Assembly: GCA_034670405.1 (NCBI GenBank)
Contig: JAXDDX010000005.1
Span: forward strand, 1,311,001-1,375,000
Direction: 5' to 3'
DNA length: 64,000 nucleotides
Origin: Hoplostethus atlanticus
Taxonomy: Eukaryota > Chordata > Actinopteri > Trachichthyiformes > Trachichthyidae
Shown: one piece after another, positions 35,801 through 64,000 of the stretch
How the letters are laid out: each line of letters starts with the position of its first letter
How positions within the stretch are numbered: position 1 is the stretch's first letter
Notes under the pieces: model-generated
Seen by the model: the letters and a program-made list of their open reading frames with translations, nothing else
Databases searched by the model: none
Told to the model about the DNA's origin: nothing
Program-made: the position numbers and the translations under genes

Positions 35801-37816
35801 CTCCTTGTACTGGCTTTGTTGACAGACATTTTACAGGTCTATATTTTATGTCAGGGCATCTTAGGGCATTGGTGTGCTGTTTTGCTTCTCTATGGCCTGT
35901 ATTTACCAAGCATGTCATGGATCACTGACTAGGCTGCCATGTCGTTATGGTCCGAAAAGTTAGACTCTGAAATGCTTTACTGGCCGCCTTCGACATATCA
36001 TGGTTGTAATTGCAACACTGCTCTGTGCCACCAGGGGGAGCCTGTTGACCAGAAGCCTGGCAGACCTCGTCAAGAAGGAAGACTTTGTACTGGACTCGGA
36101 GTATCTTATCACCCTGCTGGTAGTCGTACCGAAGTGAGTATTACTGTCCTGTCAGTGATAAAAATGTCCCTATATCAATGCAAAAGGTCAAGCATGTCTA
36201 GATGCAAACCATTGCAGCATACAGAATATACATGTGACTGAAGATGAATCCTAACTTTGGCTGCACCTTTGTCTTTTCAGGACAGGATATGTTGAATGGC
36301 AGAAAACATATGAAACGCTCGCTGAGATGGTGGTGCCTCGATCCACAAAGTAAGTTCGGTATTAGGTTAGCTGTCAGGTTTTCAGAGAATCCTAATATTT
36401 AGTCTCAAATCCACTGAGGTTTAGACTGTCATTACGACATATTAGGACATTATAGATTAAATATATGAAATATACACCACAGTTTGTTTGACAAATAATT
36501 ACCAATTGGCAATTAGAAGCTTTTCATGGAAAATGTTGTATTAGAATTATTTCATCCATGTTTGAATTTTCCATGTGCACTTTGAAGTGTTTAGGCTATT
36601 TTTCCTCACATGATTTTGATTGTATGTTGACTTGTTGTTTCAGTCTGCTATTTGAAGACAATGACAGCGGACTGTTCAGCGTGACCCTGTTCAGAAAGGC
36701 CATCGACGACTTCAGACACAAGGCCAGAGAGAACAAGTAAGAGAAGCATTATGACACAGTTAACGTCACATTATGAATCACAAAAAAAAAAGATGATGGT
36801 ATTGGGACAAAGCTAGTGCAGGTCTCCATTTCATTTCTAGGTTCACAGTGAGAGACTTCCAGTACAATGAAGTGGAGCTGAAGGCAGACAAAGAGGAGAT
36901 GACACGGCTCTCCACAGATAAGAAGAAACAGTTTGTAAGTGGCGGGACGGGCTGGGGTGTTGACTTCTCTCTTTTATATGATTTCCAATGTATAACAACC
37001 TAACTACTTTACAAATGAATTCCTGGGTGGGCGGCAATGATTACAACGCTGCTACTTCTAAAATAGACGGACAGGATGAAGGGTTGGCCGCTCTAAACCC
37101 AAGATGTTTTCCCCATCTGCAGGGCCCACTTGTCCGATGGCTGAAAGTGAACTTCAGTGAAGCCTTCATCGCTTGGATTCACATCAAAGCCCTAAGGGTC
37201 TTTGTGGAGTCCGTTTTAAGGTACTGCGGTGTTTAAGCTGTGTGTTGTACCTCCACATTTAGTTGTGGTGAGTGTATTTATGTTCTGTGGCGTCCCCCCC
37301 CCCCCCCAGATATGGTTTGCCAGTGAACTTCCAGGCCATGCTCCTGCAGCCCACCAAGAAGACCATGAAGAAGCTGAGGGAGGTGCTCAATGAGCTGTAC
37401 AAACATCTGGACAGCAGTGCGGCAGCCATCATCGACGTGAGTGCCTAGATAACGACAAGTATCGGTGCAGTATTCTTCTCACAGGTTACAGGACAAGTTG
37501 TTTCTGTCGAATTATTTTGGTACGCATCACTTCCTGTGCGCCAGAGGGAAAGACCTACCTGACACCGGGTGGAAAAGCTCTTATTGAAAGCACTATTACA
37601 TTATTATATACATTATAGCCTCTTGTTCAGCAAATGATTACAGATGAACCTCCTGCAGAGAACACTATTATCCATGAAACTGCTACTTACAAACACTATC
37701 TTGTCTTTCTTTTCCAGTCGGCGATGGACATCCCAGGCTTAAACTTGAGCCAGCAGGAGTATTATCCTTATGTCTACTACAAGATTGATTGCAACCTGTT
37801 GGACTTCAAAGTTTAG
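32838..37816 (+). CDS. atp6v1c1: V-type proton ATPase subunit C 1
   Basis: Subunit C bridges the V1 peripheral stalks to the membrane part of the proton pump and controls reversible assembly. Twelve coding exons join in phase: 32838-32969, 33519-33586, 34697-34782, 35067-35161, 35423-35514, 36035-36133, 36281-36349, 36644-36736, 36841-36934, 37123-37220, 37310-37436 and 37718-37816 (383 codons; human 382). [89 protein letters not shown] and [20 protein letters not shown] match the family closely across head, neck and foot regions. The C-terminus gains one Val after FK. No break or missing block is seen. The paralogue ATP6V1C2 carries an internal insertion that is absent here. Confidence 0.95.
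34494..34654. repeat. TG/G-rich simple repeat in ATP6V1C1 intron
   Basis: (TG)n, a run of 12 G and another (TG)n, directly upstream of the exon beginning at 34697. It includes a duplicated copy of the intron's 3' end. Confidence 0.85.
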
Positions 37817-38420
37817 GTTAAGTGTAGGTTAAGTTATGTTTTTTTCCCAGATATAACATCCCCTCCTTCCCCCAGCCCCTGCTGTCTGTCTCCTCTTCGC
37901 TCTCGCCGCCCCCTCCCTCCACATGATTGGCTGACAAAACCGCATGTTCAGTCCTTGTGATTTAAAGGCACATGAAGAAGCTTCTGCCACAACCAAGGGA
38001 CAAAAATTACTTTGAAGTTGATTTTTTTGTGTTTACAGTTGGGGTTTTTTTTAAGCAACACATATTAAAGGTCCTAATTTCTATCATGACGTGAATTTAA
38101 TTATGAAATGTTGGATTAGATTTAAAGAAGAGTTGTATATTTCCAGTCATTCCACATATGTGTCTGTGCGTGTTGATAGTTACATCTTCCATATTAGTAC
38201 TCAGAGATTTGTATTTACACGTGGGCAGTTTCATTGTCGTTCCCACGCCAACCCCATCTGGTACTTGTTTCTGAGACGTTGTGTAACGAAGGTGCAATGT
38301 GTGTGTGTGTGTGTGTTGTGGTCTCATGTTGTGTATATTTGATGTCAAAAGAGATCTATATGAGTATTGTGTATGCCATTGATTGATGAATATGAATAAA
38401 TATGATGATGGCTATGTCTT
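37817..38420 (+). other. atp6v1c1: ATP6V1C1 3' untranslated region
   Basis: From the TAG to about 20 nt beyond AATAAA. It starts with a C/T-rich block and includes a (TG)9 at about 38298-38316. Confidence 0.65.
38395..38400 (+). terminator. ATP6V1C1 poly(A) signal AATAAA
   Basis: AATAAA in TATGAATAAATATG, 579 bp after the stop codon. The 3' UTR between them holds C-rich and TG-rich stretches. Confidence 0.7.
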
Positions 38421-39179
38421 GGATTTCTCCTCTTCTCATGCTGTTGGTTTTGATCTAGCTTGGGAAAAATGTATGTGAAGTGTGTGAAGGAGAAATGAAG
38501 ATGGGGTGGGGTGGACTGTGTGTGTCAAAGAGGCAGAGATAAAGACGGGTCCACAGTGAAGCCCCGTGATGAGTCATCGTCATTTGCAGAGCCTCAGGCG
38601 TTTTCAAGGAAAGTTCCTTTTTAAGCAGAATAAGCCAAAAATGTCTACAGGAAAGGCATTTGCTATTTTTGACCCTTTAACTACAGTAAAACCCCAAATC
38701 CCTGGGGTTGATCTGCATCTTATGTTACATTGATGGACTGATTAACACAGAAAGTGCTAACTTTAGATCATGCAGCATATGTAACTAAAAGGTCTGATGA
38801 CTTGGTACAGAGCTGCTGCTTTGTACTGTAGGTGGGGAGAGTAAAACCTCTGATCAAAATGAATGTCATCCTACTATACTGGATACTGTCTGATCTTCAA
38901 ATGAAATTAGGGGAAATAGAGTGGGGGGACCACTGAAAGAGATTAAATAAATACAGAGAAAAGAAGGAAATATGAAGGAAAGTGGAAAGATGGAGTGAAA
39001 CAGCAAGAAAGAGAGAGACAAAAATGAAAAGGGAGATACATGTTCATATTTATGACCTGTCACATCCCATCCATCCAAGACAGACAGAAAGAGAGAGAAA
39101 GAAAAAAAGAAAATCCATGATGAAGACAAAGGGCAGGAAACATTATATTAGAGCTTATGATATTAGACAGATTGTAATA

Positions 39180-39352
39180 CATTTATTTATTAGCGTATTT
39201 CTTTCTTTGGCAATGAGTATTTAATGCCAATAAAGCTCGTCTGAATTTGAATTGAGAGAGAGGGAAAGAGAATGAAAAGAGAGAGAGAATGAAAGAGAGA
39301 GAGAGCGAGAGAGAGAGAGAGAGAGAGAGAAATAGAGAGAGAGAGAGAGATC
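39180..39352 (+). repeat. LINE-like 3' end followed by (AG)n
   Basis: TTTAATGCCAATAAAGCTCG then TCTGAATTTGAATT, a phrase typical of fish retroelement 3' ends, leads into a roughly 100-bp GAGAGA tract about 0.3 kb before the SPIRE1 start. Confidence 0.6.
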
Positions 39353-39621
39353 ATGTGATGGAGGAGTGAGCCTGGCTTGCTGGCCTGGGATCTGTCAGGC
39401 TTGCAGAACCAAGCAAACAGCGTCATATGACCGCTGGTACCTAAACGACCACAGTGGCACAAGGCGTCGGGCGGGGAAATAACCATCACTGTGGTGCTGG
39501 CTGCTGCTGCCAGAGGAGGAAGAGGAGAAACAAGAGGGGGAGGAGGAGAGCATCAATGCCTCCAGGTTCCCTTGCACACATCGGCCTGGACCTATCGTCG
39601 ACGTCGGGCCTCCTCTGCTGA

Positions 39622-62670
<23,049 letters not shown>

Positions 62671-62749
62671 GTAAAGTTTCCTCCTTGCTTACCTGGCTTT
62701 TTATCTTTTTCTGTTTTCTTCCTCGTTGTGGCTGTTCATCTGCTCTTCC

Positions 62750-62802
<53 letters not shown>

Positions 62803-64000
62803 CACTATACAGTACACACATCTCATGTCAAGCTTCCGTGGTTGGTGATGGTCAGTGGTCCATGGTGGTGAATCATCATGATGTTGGACACTGGTCTGGT
62901 CAGTAGGAGGACACTGATGGGAAGGAACTGAGTTTTTCTGTGTTTTTCAACCTAGAGCTACTTTTAAAAGTAATTAGTTACTTTACTTCATTACTTACCT
63001 TAAAAAGTAACTAGCTACGTAACAAAGTTGCTCTTTATTCTTTAGAGTACTTAACAACATGCCACAGCAGTAAGACTTGTATCGATTTATATCAAGCATC
63101 ATGTTGTCTGCACAAGATGCAGTGGGATTTTCTCTTTCTTCAACTTTCAAAAAAAAATTAAATATGAAAGAAAAAGAAAATTAACAACAAAATGGCATTA
63201 TTCTTGCCTGAATGCTTCAGTCGTGTTCATTTGAAATCCCTCTTTAGACGACTCAATCTTGGTGTTGGCATGCCACCAAATGATATAATTGTTGCGGGGA
63301 CAGCTCTTGTAGGTTCTCACACAGCTCTCGCCAAAAACCTGCCCCAGCTCACATAACTCCTGAAATACAAAAACTCTTCCTGTTTGTTGTTTCTGGTATT
63401 TAAACTATCTCAGGGTTAGGTTAAGGGTGTCACCTTTTGCTAAGTGCATCATCTCTCCAACGCACCGCTGTAATTCGACTCTCAGGGAAGCTCTCAGCGG
63501 CAGTGTGCAGCCAACCGCCTAATCAAGGGATGAAAAGCAGCAGCTAAGAGCGTAACTACCACCTTGGTTTCTTCAGTAATCGTCCTCTTCATACAAAAGG
63601 GTGCTTTCATGTGCCGGAGTGACTTTGCAGAATTTAATCAGAGGTGCAAATGCATCGGCATGCAGACAGGAGCTGTCAGCCTCATGCTCTGCACAGCATT
63701 GGACAACCCACAGTTAACTGCGGTTTCAGCAGTGGCTCTTATTGGGTACGGTTTTGAGTTAGATAATAAGGAAGTACTGTTGAGGCAGGCAAATCAGAAT
63801 AATGCTGTGCTCGACTTGCCCTCCTACTGAACCCAGTGTCTCTCATCACAGCACAAGCTTTATTACCTCACCCTTACTCATTCACGCTGTCCAATAAATT
63901 GTGTGTGTGTGTGTGTGTGCACTTCTGTGGTGGATAATTCTCTGAACTCACACCCAGTGAGCCACTTTGTACTGTATTTCATTGGATAGATGCCCCATAT
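62671..64000 (+). other. SPIRE1 intron 9 (continues past window)
   Basis: Begins at the GTAAAG donor. It contains (CA)n at 62750-62799 and (TG)n at 63901-63918. No further SPIRE1 exon is recognisable before the end. Confidence 0.6.
62750..62799. repeat. (CA)n microsatellite
   Basis: About 25 CA units, 80 bp after SPIRE1 exon 9. Confidence 0.97.

Overview
The window looks like teleost fish nuclear DNA, probably percomorph-like. The genes are split by GT-AG introns and their proteins match vertebrate families. The non-coding DNA carries tRNA-derived SINE tails, LINE 3' ends of the fish type, many (TG)n, (AG)n and (CTA)n microsatellites, and GCTAACGTTAGC-rich stretches beside CpG-type first exons. 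I recognise five protein-coding genes. In order they are UBR5 (minus, 5' part only), KLF10 (plus, complete), AZIN1 (minus, complete), ATP6V1C1 (plus, complete) and SPIRE1 (plus, 5' part only). All exon boundaries below were assigned by hand, by matching reading phase across GT-AG junctions and by recalled family similarity. No alignment program was run.

Layout. Positions 1-7770 hold the first six coding exons of the E3 ligase UBR5, read leftwards, with its promoter near 7.7 kb. Positions 7.8-14.6 kb are intergenic and hold a LINE tail and a minisatellite. Positions 14.6-19.0 kb hold KLF10, a TGF-beta-inducible zinc-finger repressor. AZIN1 (antizyme inhibitor) runs back from 26.5 to about 19.0 kb, so KLF10 and AZIN1 meet tail to tail with poly(A) signals only about 33 bp apart. 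Positions 26.6-32.0 kb are intergenic with one orphan coding-like block. ATP6V1C1 (V-ATPase subunit C) occupies about 32.1-38.4 kb. SPIRE1 starts at 39.6 kb and runs past the end, with large repeat-rich introns.

UBR5, KLF10, AZIN1 and ATP6V1C1 are neighbours on human 8q22.3, so this is a conserved block. KLF10 is flipped relative to human, and SPIRE1 (human chromosome 18) now follows ATP6V1C1. The genes do not form one pathway. UBR5 does ubiquitin ligation, KLF10 represses transcription, AZIN1 spares ornithine decarboxylase from antizyme, ATP6V1C1 regulates V1 assembly on the proton pump, and SPIRE1 nucleates actin.

The most rewarding signal is in the AZIN1 5' leader. A split 47-codon upstream frame begins with a non-AUG ATT codon and ends in Pro-Pro-Trp-Asp-Pro-Ser-stop, which matches the known polyamine-sensing upstream conserved coding region of antizyme inhibitor mRNAs. 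The AZIN1 protein has also lost more ornithine decarboxylase active-site residues than the human protein, including the PLP lysine.
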